From contig JBPBQV010000001.1 in the NCBI GenBank assembly GCA_050955045.1, forward strand, positions 62,001 to 126,000: 64,000 nt of DNA, in the 5' to 3' direction. Source of the DNA: Mucilaginibacter_A sp050955045 (GTDB taxonomy: Bacteria; Bacteroidota; Bacteroidia; Sphingobacteriales; Sphingobacteriaceae). The translations under genes were made by a program, and so were the position numbers. Each line of letters opens with the position of its first letter. The first letter of the stretch is position 1. Under the pieces are notes generated by a model. It made no database searches. It was not told where the DNA came from and saw only the letters and a list, made by a program, of their open reading frames with translations. Below, one piece after another: positions 17,666-26,500 of the stretch.

Positions 17666-18562
17666 TTAAAAATATCCGGCAAGTTTGCGTTTTTCCATCG
17701 CGGCTTCCGAACGTTTATCGTCCATCCGGGCGCCGCGTTCAGAAATTCGGGAAGATTTAATTTCCGAAATAATATCGTCCAAAGTTCCGGCAGTTGAAGA
17801 AACGGCTGCGGTACAAGTCATATCGCCAACGGTACGGAAACGAACATCTTGTGTGGAGATTTCTTCTCCATCCATATTCAAAAATTCGGAATACGGAAAA
17901 AGCTGGCCATCTCTAACCAAAACTTCACGCTGATGCGTAAAATATATGCTTGGCAAATCCAGTTTTTCCTGTTTGATGTAATTCCAAACATCTAATTCCG
18001 TCCAGTTGCTGATCGGGAAACAACGCACGTTTTCACCGTAATTGATCATGCCGTTCAAATGTCCCCACAATTCCGGGCGCTGGCGTTTCGGCTCCCAGGA
18101 ACCAAACTCATCCCGAACGGAGAAAATACGTTCTTTGGCACGTGCTTTTTCTTCATCGCGGCGCGCGCCACCGATGCAGGCATCAAACTTAAATTCTTCA
18201 ATCGTATCTAAAAGCGTTACGGTTTGCAAGCTGTTTCTACTGGCATATTTTCCGGTTTCTTCGGTTGCTTTTTTCTGGTTGATGCTGTCCTGAACATAAC
18301 GAACGATCAGTTGCGCGCCAATTTTTTCTGTTAACTGATCCCGAAAAGAGACCGTTTCCGGGAAATTATGTCCCGTATCAATATGTACCAGCGGAAACGG
18401 AAATTTGGCCGGATAAAAAGCTTTTCGCGCCAGGTGAACCAGCGTGATAGAGTCTTTTCCGCCCGAAAACAATAAAGCTGGCCGGTCAAACTGCGCCGCC
18501 ACTTCCCGCATAATATAAATGGATTCTTCTTCCAGTTCTTTTAAATGGTTGGAATTACTCAT
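17666..18562 (-). CDS. cysD: Sulfate adenylyltransferase subunit 2
   Basis: The start ATG at 18562 (MSNSNHLKELE) is chosen because its ATGA overlaps the cysH stop by four bases; a longer frame to 18637 lies inside cysH. The 298-residue PP-loop protein shows LLFSGGKDSITLVHLA, VHIDTGHNFPET and the C-terminal RSSRISERGARMDD pattern of CysD. It catalyses ATP + sulfate to APS with CysN. Translational coupling to cysH is likely. Confidence 0.95.
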   Translation of the reverse strand: MSNSNHLKELEEESIYIMREVAAQFDRPALLFSGGKDSITLVHLARKAFYPAKFPFPLVHIDTGHNFPETVSFRDQLTEKIGAQLIVRYVQDSINQKKATEETGKYASRNSLQTVTLLDTIEEFKFDACIGGARRDEEKARAKERIFSVRDEFGSWEPKRQRPELWGHLNGMINYGENVRCFPISNWTELDVWNYIKQEKLDLPSIYFTHQREVLVRDGQLFPYSEFLNMDGEEISTQDVRFRTVGDMTCTAAVSSTAGTLDDIISEIKSSRISERGARMDDKRSEAAMEKRKLAGYF

Positions 18563-19317
18563 GAATGTAGATCGTTTTGTTGTGTTAATTCTGGATCGGT
18601 AATATCGGCTAAAACTTTGGTTTCGTGCAGTCCGCATTCTTTTTTAGAATCTTCCCACCACCATCTTCCAGCGCGGGCATCTTCGCCAAACTGAACGGCG
18701 CGCGTGCAAGGCGCACATCCAATACTTAAAAAGCCCTGATCGTGTAATTTATTGTAAGGTGTATGATTTTGGTGTATAAAATCAGCAACGTCCTGATCGC
18801 TCCAGTGCAGCAGCGGATTAAATTTGATGAGCTGGAAAGCTTCGTCCCACTCAAACATTTTAAAGTTTTGCCGATTGACAGATTGCGCTGCCCGAACGCC
18901 GGTGACCCAAATTGCTACACATTGCAATGCTCTTTTTAAAGGCTCAATTTTGCGGATTCGGCAGCATTCTTTCCGATTTTCAACCGATAGATACATGCTG
19001 TTGATGCCACGCTCGTTTACAAAGTTTTGGATTTCCAGTGCATCAGGATAAAAGGGATCAATGTTGAGATCAAACACGTTTGCTGTGGATTGCCAGACTT
19101 CATACGTTTCATTAAACATGCGGCCGGTATCCAAAGTAAATACTTTCAGCGGAATTTTATTCTTGCCGATAACGTGTGAAATCACCTGGTCTTCCATCCC
19201 GAAGGAAGTTGAAAAAGCAACTTGTCCAGGAAAGCGTACCGCAATTAATTGCAATGCTTCTTTTAGCGGTACATTTTCAAATTCTTTTTCCAGTTCTAAC
19301 AGCTGATTGGCTTCCAT
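18559..19317 (-). CDS. cysH: APS reductase (4Fe-4S type phosphoadenylyl-sulfate reductase family)
   Basis: The 252-residue PP-loop protein has STSFGMEDQVISH and TLDTGRMFNETY. The paired cysteines ECCRIRK near residue 117 and CAPC near residue 199 mark the 4Fe-4S subgroup, which uses APS rather than PAPS. The C-terminal ECGLH supplies the catalytic cysteine. The absence of an APS kinase gene in the operon fits. It is the first gene after a SAM-I-type riboswitch leader, so its transcription is probably reduced when SAM is plentiful. Confidence 0.93.
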   Translation of the reverse strand: MEANQLLELEKEFENVPLKEALQLIAVRFPGQVAFSTSFGMEDQVISHVIGKNKIPLKVFTLDTGRMFNETYEVWQSTANVFDLNIDPFYPDALEIQNFVNERGINSMYLSVENRKECCRIRKIEPLKRALQCVAIWVTGVRAAQSVNRQNFKMFEWDEAFQLIKFNPLLHWSDQDVADFIHQNHTPYNKLHDQGFLSIGCAPCTRAVQFGEDARAGRWWWEDSKKECGLHETKVLADITDPELTQQNDLHS

Positions 19318-19474
19318 TATTAAATCTATCGTTTTAGTAGGTTTTTACTTTCATAAGTCATCTGTTACTTGATACTTCTTTTAACAGCAAAAATTAGTTA
19401 AAAGAGTTTTACAAAGAGGTCTGTTGCAGAAAGACAGCTTATAAATTTTAGTAAAAATATTCTTTTTCATATTC
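19318..19474 (-). promoter_or_regulatory. Riboswitch expression platform and cysH leader
   Basis: This is the region between aptamer and cysH start. It includes the possible antiterminator strand at 19439-19448. A hairpin has one arm made of the element copy at 19373-19383, pairing GTTAAAAGA with TCTTTTAAC about 10 bases away. Either structure could be the off state. No strong U-run terminator is obvious. Confidence 0.45.
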
Positions 19475-19578
19475 AATTTATAGTTCTCCTTGCGGAGCAG
19501 GATTTGGCACCTTGCATCTTTATTAAAGCGGGTTGCCAGAGGGTTTTAGAGCCTGATCTCTCGCCTCTTCTGTATAAA
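19475..19578 (-). ncRNA. SAM-I-type (S-box) riboswitch upstream of the cysH operon
   Basis: On the minus strand the leader contains GAGAGATCAGGCTC, then ACCCTCTGGCAACC, then AAGGTGCCAAATCC. These are the conserved P2, J/P3 and P4 region signatures of SAM-I riboswitches in the form seen in Bacteroidota. P1 can form between TTTATA (19572-19577) and TATAAATT (19475-19482). A downstream AAATTTATAA (19439-19448) can pair with the same P1 3' strand, which gives a plausible switch. The gene order behind it (cysH to metZ) fits SAM feedback. Confidence 0.82.
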
Positions 19579-19604
19579 CCAAACTATTTTAGTGTGGAGT
19601 GCTG

Positions 19605-19634
19605 CAAATATAGCAGTTTTAAAAAGAGCTGCAA
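19605..19634 (-). promoter_or_regulatory. Bacteroidota-type promoter for the sulfur operon
   Basis: On the minus strand, TTG (19634-19632), exactly 19 bases, then TATATTTG (19612-19605) match the TTG-N19-TAnnTTTG consensus of the primary sigma factor in this phylum. Predicted transcription begins near 19598, about 20 bases before the riboswitch P1. It lies just beyond the end of the YoeB toxin gene. Confidence 0.8.
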
Positions 19635-19676
19635 GTAGGAAGTTGTGAGGAGAAAGTAAAAATCAGCCTTTGGGAT

Positions 19677-19943
19677 TTAAGGTGTATAATGAAAGCGAAG
19701 AGAATAAATAGTTATCACAGTATCTTTAACTGAATAAACAATTCGATGTTCTTGATTAATTCTCCTTGACCAATAGCCAGACAAATGATGTTTTAATGCT
19801 TCTGGTTTGCCAATTCCAACAAATGAATCAGCTTCTATTGCTTGTACTAATTGACGGATTCGTTTTAAAATAATTGTATTGCCACTTTTCTGCCAAAACT
19901 TTAAATCATCTAATGCTTTAGCTGTAAAATTTATGGCTTCCAT
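19677..19943 (-). CDS. YoeB/Txe family toxin (mRNA endonuclease)
   Basis: The 88-residue protein matches the YoeB fold: ALDDLKFWQKSG, GIGKPEALKH, GYWSRRINQEHRIVY and the terminal SLRFHY with the conserved catalytic His/Tyr. YoeB toxins cut mRNA at the ribosomal A site. Its start lies inside the 3' end of the antitoxin gene (13-base overlap), the usual arrangement for type II pairs. Confidence 0.9.
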   Translation of the reverse strand: MEAINFTAKALDDLKFWQKSGNTIILKRIRQLVQAIEADSFVGIGKPEALKHHLSGYWSRRINQEHRIVYSVKDTVITIYSLRFHYTP

Positions 19944-20152
19944 ATATCATCTAAACCAAGCTTTACAACTTCACCGTTTTTAGCTTGTTCAATAGATTTT
20001 TGTAAATGAGCTGCGTTTGCTGCGGATGATAATAAATACGCTGTATCATCTGTTGCTTCCGTAGCTTTATAATCTACATGTAAAGCATCTAAAAAAATAC
20101 GTATGGCAGTTTCTTGGTCTTCTGATACTGGATGAATAGTTAGAGTTGTCAT
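19931..20152 (-). CDS. DUF2683-type antitoxin of the YoeB pair
   Basis: The 73-residue protein begins MTTLTIHPVSEDQETAIRIF. Its C-terminal part (LQKSIEQAKNGEVVKLGLDD) resembles the toxin-binding tail of Phd/YefM- or DUF2683-like antitoxins. It precedes and overlaps the toxin gene. The N-terminal part has no clear ribbon-helix-helix, so DNA binding is uncertain. Autoregulation from 20153-20285 is likely but inferred. Confidence 0.75.
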   Translation of the reverse strand: MTTLTIHPVSEDQETAIRIFLDALHVDYKATEATDDTAYLLSSAANAAHLQKSIEQAKNGEVVKLGLDDIWKP

Positions 20153-20291
20153 AAATCAAATATAACCTGATTTTACAACCTTATCAAATTCGTTTAAATA
20201 ATCGAACCAATAATATAAACCAAACCATCACGATCAGTTAAATTAGCAAACTACTGTTTTTACAACCTAAATTTCTGATTTATCTTTGCAG

Positions 20292-21278
20292 ATGATTCTT
20301 CCGCAGCAGCACGCCATTTTTTCTATTGCAAACGAAGCACAGTTTTTAGCAAACGCTTTAACTATTTTTCAGTTTCAGGCCGAAAATTGCAAGGTTTACC
20401 AAATGTATTTGTCGTATTTAAAGGTTGATGCGGAGAAAATTACAACGCTGGAAGAAATACCGTTTTTACCGATCGAATTTTTTAAAACACACGAAGTTCT
20501 CAGCAACAGCAACCAACCGGAAGTTACTTTCAGCAGTTCCGGCACAACCGGAATCACCACCAGTCAGCATTTGGTAACCGATGTTTCCTGGTATCAAAAA
20601 AGCTTTCGTCAAGGTTTTGAGTTGTTTTATGGCGATATTAAAACCTACGCTTTCCTGGCGTTGCTGCCTTCGTATTTAGAGCGCAAAGGATCTTCGCTGA
20701 TTTACATGGTCGAAGATTTAATTGCCAAAACCCAAAATCCAGAAAGTGGTTTTTATTTGTATAATGATGAAGATCTGTATCAAAAATTAACCCAATTGCA
20801 GCAGCAAAAGCAACCAACCGTTTTAATTGGTGTTACGTTTGCTTTGCTTGATTTTATCGAAAAACATCAGCTTGATTTCCCTGAACTCATCATCATGGAA
20901 ACCGGCGGAATGAAAGGCCGCCGCAAAGAAATGATCCGCGAAGAACTGCACGAAACACTTTGCAACGGCTTTGGCGTTCCGGCCATTCATTCGGAATATG
21001 GCATGACGGAACAGCTTTCGCAAGCGTATTCTCTGGGCGAAGGTTTGTTTCATTGTGTTCCCTGGATGAAGGTTTTAATCCGCGATACCAACGATCCGTT
21101 CACGCTGCTTCCCAACGGAAAAACCGGCGGCATTAATGTAATAGACTTGGCCAATATTAATTCCTGCTCATTTGTTGCAACGCAGGATTTAGGCAGGATT
21201 CATGAAAACAAAATGTTTGAAGTTTTGGGCCGTTTTGATTTTTCTGACATTCGGGGCTGCAATTTGCTGGTTGGCTGA
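20292..21278 (+). CDS. LuxE/PaaK-like acyl-protein synthetase (adenylate-forming)
   Basis: The ATG at 20292 is preferred to a TTG at 20286. The 328-residue protein has the adenylation loop TFSSSGTTGITTSQH, IMETGGMKG, and SEYGMTEQLSQAY as the A5-like motif. This matches LuxE-type acyl-protein synthetases without a lux operon. In Bacteroidota it is an orphan gene annotated acyl transferase; the carboxylate substrate is unknown. TATCTTTG at 20281-20288 resembles a -7 box whose start point would fall at or just before the ATG, raising the possibility of a leaderless mRNA. The matching TTG is absent, so this is weak. Confidence 0.8.
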   Translation: MILPQQHAIFSIANEAQFLANALTIFQFQAENCKVYQMYLSYLKVDAEKITTLEEIPFLPIEFFKTHEVLSNSNQPEVTFSSSGTTGITTSQHLVTDVSWYQKSFRQGFELFYGDIKTYAFLALLPSYLERKGSSLIYMVEDLIAKTQNPESGFYLYNDEDLYQKLTQLQQQKQPTVLIGVTFALLDFIEKHQLDFPELIIMETGGMKGRRKEMIREELHETLCNGFGVPAIHSEYGMTEQLSQAYSLGEGLFHCVPWMKVLIRDTNDPFTLLPNGKTGGINVIDLANINSCSFVATQDLGRIHENKMFEVLGRFDFSDIRGCNLLVG

Positions 21279-21342
21279 TGCTTCTTTTATCACCTAAAAA
21301 GCTTTAGATTATGCTATTTTTACCGGATAAATTTCTCCAGAA

Positions 21343-21957
21343 ATGATAGAACAGTTTCTAAAAGACCAGCAAGACCAAAAGGCAGTTGAAAAAGTGTATT
21401 CCCGTTTAAACGATTTGCTAAACAGCGGCGAAGAAATTATTTACATGGCCGTGCAGAAAAAACCGTTGGTTAACATCACGCCGGATTGTGTGGCCATCAC
21501 CAACAAACGGATTTTCTTTTTTACTGCTGCAAACCTCGGCCTGTCTATCAAATTTGTTGATTTTGTGTGGAGAGATGTGATCGAAGTAAAAATAAAAGAG
21601 GAACTGCTGGGTGCTGTTTTCAGCGTAAAAACCTTGAATGGCACAGAAACGAGTGTTGATTTTTTACCGAAAATCCAGGCCAGGAAACTGTATCAGTACG
21701 GACAGGAACGCGAGCAAGCCGAACGCGAAGATCGCCGCCAGCGGGATTTAGAGGAGAAAAGAGCAGCTTCGGGAACTATAAATACGGAAATGAACCGGTT
21801 TGCGCCAGAATCTACATTTACACCAAAACCAGTTGCAGAAACGAAGCCGGACGAATTGACAGCCAAATTGCAAAAGCTGAAAATGCTTTTCGACAATGGT
21901 TTGATTACGCAGGAAGAATACAATCAGAAAAAAATGCAATTGTTAACAGAACTGTAA
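21343..21957 (+). CDS. PH-like domain plus SHOCT domain protein
   Basis: The 204-residue protein has a bacterial PH domain at ~20-125 (GEEIIYMAVQKKP, CVAITNKRIFFFT, DFVWRDVIEVKI). A charged coiled-coil segment at ~120-150 is rich in Glu and Arg (QEREQAEREDRRQRDLEEK). The C-terminal SHOCT helix pair is KLKMLFDNGLITQEEYNQKK. SHOCT domains are thought to mediate oligomerisation or nucleic-acid/protein contact. No membrane segment or signal peptide is present. The function is unknown. Confidence 0.82.
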   Translation: MIEQFLKDQQDQKAVEKVYSRLNDLLNSGEEIIYMAVQKKPLVNITPDCVAITNKRIFFFTAANLGLSIKFVDFVWRDVIEVKIKEELLGAVFSVKTLNGTETSVDFLPKIQARKLYQYGQEREQAEREDRRQRDLEEKRAASGTINTEMNRFAPESTFTPKPVAETKPDELTAKLQKLKMLFDNGLITQEEYNQKKMQLLTEL

Positions 21958-21963
21958 TTCCGT

Positions 21964-22067
21964 TTTGTCATACCGAACTTGTTTCGGCATCCCATCAGAA
22001 ATACAACCAATGTATTTGATTTTCAGCCTTTATGATGGGATACTGAAAAAATTTCAGCATGACAAAT
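21964..22067. repeat. REP-like palindrome between convergent genes
   Basis: The left arm (TTTGTCATACCGAACTTGTT, then TCGGCATCCCATC) and right arm (GATGGGATACTG, then CAGCATGACAAA) form a long imperfect inverted repeat around a 37-base middle. The 61083-61165 copy shares the TCAT-CC-GAACTTGTTTC motif. It probably works as a bidirectional terminator. Confidence 0.75.
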
Positions 22068-22095
22068 TTGTCTTTTTAAACACATAAAACTCTAA

Positions 22096-23583
22096 TCAGG
22101 CTAAAACAGCAATTTGTGCTGGTTTTTCTACCGCAACAAAATCTGCTTTTGGTGCATCACAAGTTGGGCATTGGTAAACAATTAAATCTGCAAAATTAGT
22201 TCCGGCTACAATTCCGTTCAGTTCATCGCCCCAAAACTGATCGTAAATAGTTAAACAGTTTTTACATTGATAAACGAAGTATGTTTCCGAAGCTGCAACT
22301 GCTTCCTCCGCAACCGTTTCAGTTAAAACAGCAAGTTCGTTATCCATTTTTAAGCCATAATAATAATCGCATAACATAACTAATTCGCTGGCAAGCTGTT
22401 GTTGTTGCAAAGCAGTTTTATAAACGATAAAATCTTTGGTATTTGGGTTGAAATCGCGCGTGTGCATAATTTCAAAAAGTGAACTTTGATTGGTTTCATC
22501 CAGCAATTTCCGGATGATGATGGAACCAAACAACCCAGATTTTAAATGCGTTTTGATAGCGAAACAAAGCCTGTAAGTGCGCAAATCTGTTTCTTCAAAC
22601 TGCCGCACCAATTCTTGTTTCAACTGCAATCCTTCTGCGCATAAATCTTCCAGTTGCCAGTTCATTTCGTTGGAAGCGTGGCGAACGTTAATTCTATGTT
22701 GATCTAAAATTTTTCCCCAATATCTGCGGTCGGCCGGTTCAATTCCTTTAATAACCAATGATTTCCAGGGCGTGATATGCAATTGGCCAATCCTGGTTTT
22801 TAAACAGATTTGGCAAATATCTTTTAACAAGTTGATGCTGAAAGTTTCTTTCCGCCGATAAATGCCCAACCATAATTTATTGTTTCCGTAACGGTTAAAA
22901 CCTTCATAATAAGGCAACTGAAAATCTGGCAGCTTCAATTGCTGCTGTATAGGCTGCGGAACGATACTGTTTTTAGCAGCTATTTTTTCGTAAAAAAGTT
23001 CTGTGCTGATGTTTGACTGATCGTAAAATAAATCCCGGTTTTCCAGAATCTCGCTTTCCATCATTTTGCTGATTTCCGGAATATCTTCCGAATAAATCAA
23101 CGATGGCCAACAATATAACTGGTTGGTTTTGGGGAAACGGACATACAAAAACCAGTAATTGCTTACTTCCGAAGAAATAAAATTGAGGTTTCCGGTAAAA
23201 AACGGCACGAAAGTTTGGTTGCTGCCAACCAAATTAATTTTAAGTTGCGGCTGGAAGTCAAACAAGTCAAAAACATCTTTATAAACACCTTCGCGCAGCC
23301 ATTCGTGATGATCAAAAATATCATCCGTAACGTAAGAACTCATGATGTTTGGGTAACGGTCAGAATCCATTTCGTGATGGATATCGGCCATCAGCAATTC
23401 ATGGTTTAAATCTTCCAGCAATGCTTCTTTTACCGTAAAAAAAAGTTGCTGGCGGTTACCAAAAACAATATCTGCAGCACCAGATTTTTCTGCAATGTGC
23501 AACACTTCCTGCAAATCTCCCGGCGAAATTAAACCGCCGAGTAAATTAATTTTAATGATGTATTCGGCAGAATTTTCTATCAT
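22096..23583 (-). CDS. Sulfite/nitrite-reductase-like protein with C-terminal rubredoxin domain
   Basis: The start ATG at 23583 lies one base after the stop of the upstream nitrate reductase gene; a TTG nine bases earlier is less likely. The 495-residue protein has ferredoxin-like half domains of the nitrite/sulfite reductase fold (IKINLLGGLISPGDLQEV, IGQLHITPWKSLVIKGI). It lacks the four cysteines that hold siroheme and the 4Fe-4S cluster. Residues ~440-485 are a rubredoxin-type iron centre (YQCKNCLTIYD ... YQCPTCDAPKADF). It probably carries electrons to, or scaffolds, the fused nitrate reductase. This arrangement recurs in Bacteroidota nitrate clusters; its biochemistry is unknown to me. 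Confidence 0.75.
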   Translation of the reverse strand: MIENSAEYIIKINLLGGLISPGDLQEVLHIAEKSGAADIVFGNRQQLFFTVKEALLEDLNHELLMADIHHEMDSDRYPNIMSSYVTDDIFDHHEWLREGVYKDVFDLFDFQPQLKINLVGSNQTFVPFFTGNLNFISSEVSNYWFLYVRFPKTNQLYCWPSLIYSEDIPEISKMMESEILENRDLFYDQSNISTELFYEKIAAKNSIVPQPIQQQLKLPDFQLPYYEGFNRYGNNKLWLGIYRRKETFSINLLKDICQICLKTRIGQLHITPWKSLVIKGIEPADRRYWGKILDQHRINVRHASNEMNWQLEDLCAEGLQLKQELVRQFEETDLRTYRLCFAIKTHLKSGLFGSIIIRKLLDETNQSSLFEIMHTRDFNPNTKDFIVYKTALQQQQLASELVMLCDYYYGLKMDNELAVLTETVAEEAVAASETYFVYQCKNCLTIYDQFWGDELNGIVAGTNFADLIVYQCPTCDAPKADFVAVEKPAQIAVLA

Positions 23584-23584
23584 T

Positions 23585-26500
23585 TTAACCAACTTTTTCT
23601 AACAATTCTGCTTCCAGATATTCTTCCAGAATCCGTTTTACTTCGGGCCGGCAAGATCCGCAGCCTGTTCCCGCCCCTGTTGCTACACTTAATGCTTTTA
23701 GTTCTACACAGCCGGATTTTACTTTATTGCTGATATTTTCTGCTCCCACGTTATTGCAGCTGCAAACTAATTTTCCTAAAACCGGCTCCGCTTTTTTACC
23801 GCTGCGTAGTAGTTGCAGGCGTTTATCGCTCAGTTCCGTTTTATTGGCAATCAGCTCTTTAAACTCCGAAAACTCCGTTTTATCACCAATCAAAATGGTA
23901 CCAACCAGTTTATCTTCGTGGATGATACATTTTTTATAATACCTTTTTGCTTTATCGATGAACACGATTTCCTCATAATTTCCGCCATCCGGACATTCGG
24001 TAATACCGATACTGCACAAATCAAAACCATGAATTTTGATGATATTCATTAGCAAACTACCTTGGTAAAAAGCAGCAATATCACCGCTTAAATAGCGGGC
24101 AACCACATGCGCCTGCTGTTCTGCAGCAGCTGTTACGCCGTACAGCTTGCCTTCAAATTCAGCAATTTCTCCAATTGCATACACATCCGGGTCGTTTGTT
24201 TCCAGTCGTGCATTTACCACTACGCCGCGTTTGCAGGTTAGGCCGCAATCGCGCGCCAGTTCTAAATTTGGGGTTGTACCGATGGCCAGAATCATCGCAT
24301 CACAATTGATTTTGCGGCCGCTTCTCAACCCAACTCCCGTTAGTTTAGATCGTCCGTAAAACAACTGAATTTCATCATTGTAGAAAATATCGCAGCCTTG
24401 ATCAGCCATTTCTTCCTGCAAAAGCTGACTGCCCAGCGTATCCAGCTGTCTGCTTAAAAAACGGGAAACGCGATGTATAATTGTAATTTTTACACCGATT
24501 TCACGCAATGAAGCTGCCATTTCCAGTCCCAATAAACCGCCACCAACCACAATTACATGTGCATTTCGGGGAATGTGCTGTTTAAAGTTATCCGCATCGT
24601 TACGGCTGCGCATCGTAAAAATGCCGGGTAAAGAAGGCACGTTTTTGGGAATGGAAGCACGACTTCCGGTTGCCATAATCAGCTTATCATAAGTAGTTTT
24701 TACGCCGCGGGAATCAATCACAAACTTATTTTCCCGATCCACTTTTTCTACACTTACACCGCGAAGCAAGCGAATATTGTAGCCTGGCTCCTCCTCGTCA
24801 GTCATTTTGATCAGCTGCTGCCAGGTTTGCTCGCCGCTAATGTAATCCGGCAGCATCACGCGGTTATAAAATGGATGGTTTTCTTTGCTGAAAATTACGA
24901 TTTCATCTTCCTGATTCAATTCCCGGTAAGATTTTACAAAACCAAAAGCACCAGCTCCGGCACCGATTATGACCACACGCTGAACTGGTTTTTGATACTT
25001 TTCGACACTAACCGCGCAAAATTTAAAATCAGGTTCTTTGGAAACCGGATCAACCAGATCATTCGTAACATTATTGGCGCGGTTTAAATCGCTGTTTAAA
25101 ATTTTCCCCCAGTGTATCGGCAAAAAAACCACACCTTTTTTAATATCTGCGGAGATTTTTGCTTTTACACGAACTTCTCCGCGGCGCGATTTAATTACCA
25201 CCAAATCCTGATCCGCAAGGTTTAATTGCGCTGCATCTTCGGGATGAATATCCAGGAAAGATTCCGAAATATGCTTGTTCAGCTTGCTTACTTTTCCGGT
25301 TTTACTCATCGTATGCCACTGGTCGCGAATGCGGCCCGTGGTTAACACAAAAGGAAAATCAGCGTCAGGTTTTTCGCTGATAAAATCTTCTGATACTGTT
25401 TTTATCGATGCTTTTTTAGTAAGCGTGTAAAACTGATTATCCGTAAACAAACGGGGCGTTCCCTGCGGTGCACCTTTTTTGCGATACGGCCATTGCACGG
25501 TTTTTTGCGCTTTTAAAATACTGTAATCCAGCGCACTAATATCGATATTGGTTTTGGCCGTAAGCTTTGCATGTTCTTTAAAAATTTCCGAAGCATTAGT
25601 AAAGCCGAAGCCGGGAAAGCCCATCTTCCCGGCAAAACGACAAACAATTTCTGTATCTGGCAAAGCTTCGCCCGGTGGTTCCATTACTTTGGAAAGGTAA
25701 CTGATGCGCCTTTCCGAATTGGTCATTGTTCCTTCTTTTTCCGTCCAGGCAGCAGCTGGAAAAATGACATCGGCAAATTTCAACGTTTCCGGTTTATTGC
25801 TGATTTCCTGAACAACTACAAACTTTGCCTTTTTCAAAGCCGCCTCTGCAAGCCGAACATTTGGCATACTGGTGAGCGGATTGGTACAAATAATCCACAC
25901 TGCTTTTAATCGGCCGTCATTTAAAGCTTCAAAAATTTCGGTTGCCGTAAAACCCGGGTTTGGGGAGATGATTGTTCCACCCCAAAAATCCTGCACTTCC
26001 TGCCGGTGCAACGGATTCTGGATATTACGGTGTGCCGGAAGCAAATTAGCCATTCCACCAACTTCGCGGCCGCCCATGGCGTTTGGCTGTCCGGTTAGCG
26101 AAAACGGACCAGAACCAGGTTTACCAATTTTACCGGTAATCAGATTCAGGTTGATTAGACTTAGATTTTTATTAACACCGATTGCGCTCTGGTTTAAACC
26201 CATCGTCCACATCGAAATAAAACCTTTGGCTTCGCCGATGTATTGTGCCGCCAAGCGGATGGATGCTTCGTTTATGCCACAAATTTCGGCGGCTTCAGCA
26301 AGCGTCCGGCCAAAAACACTTTCTTTATATTGCTGAAAACCTTCAGTATGATTCATTATAAAATCCGAGTCCACAAAACCGTTTTCAATCAGCAAACGGC
26401 CAATGGCGTGATTTAAAATCACATCTGTACCAGGATTGAGCTGCAAATGCAAATCAGCCGCAGCGCAGGAAGTAGTTTTCCTCGGATCAACCACAATGAT

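Noticed and set aside
18563..18637. cysD start at 18637
   Set aside because: It lies within cysH; the ATG at 18562 gives the ATGA overlap and matches family length.
19677..20152. Toxin-antitoxin pair as part of a defence island
   Set aside because: No restriction, CBASS, Abi or phage gene neighbours; it sits alone between metabolic operons.
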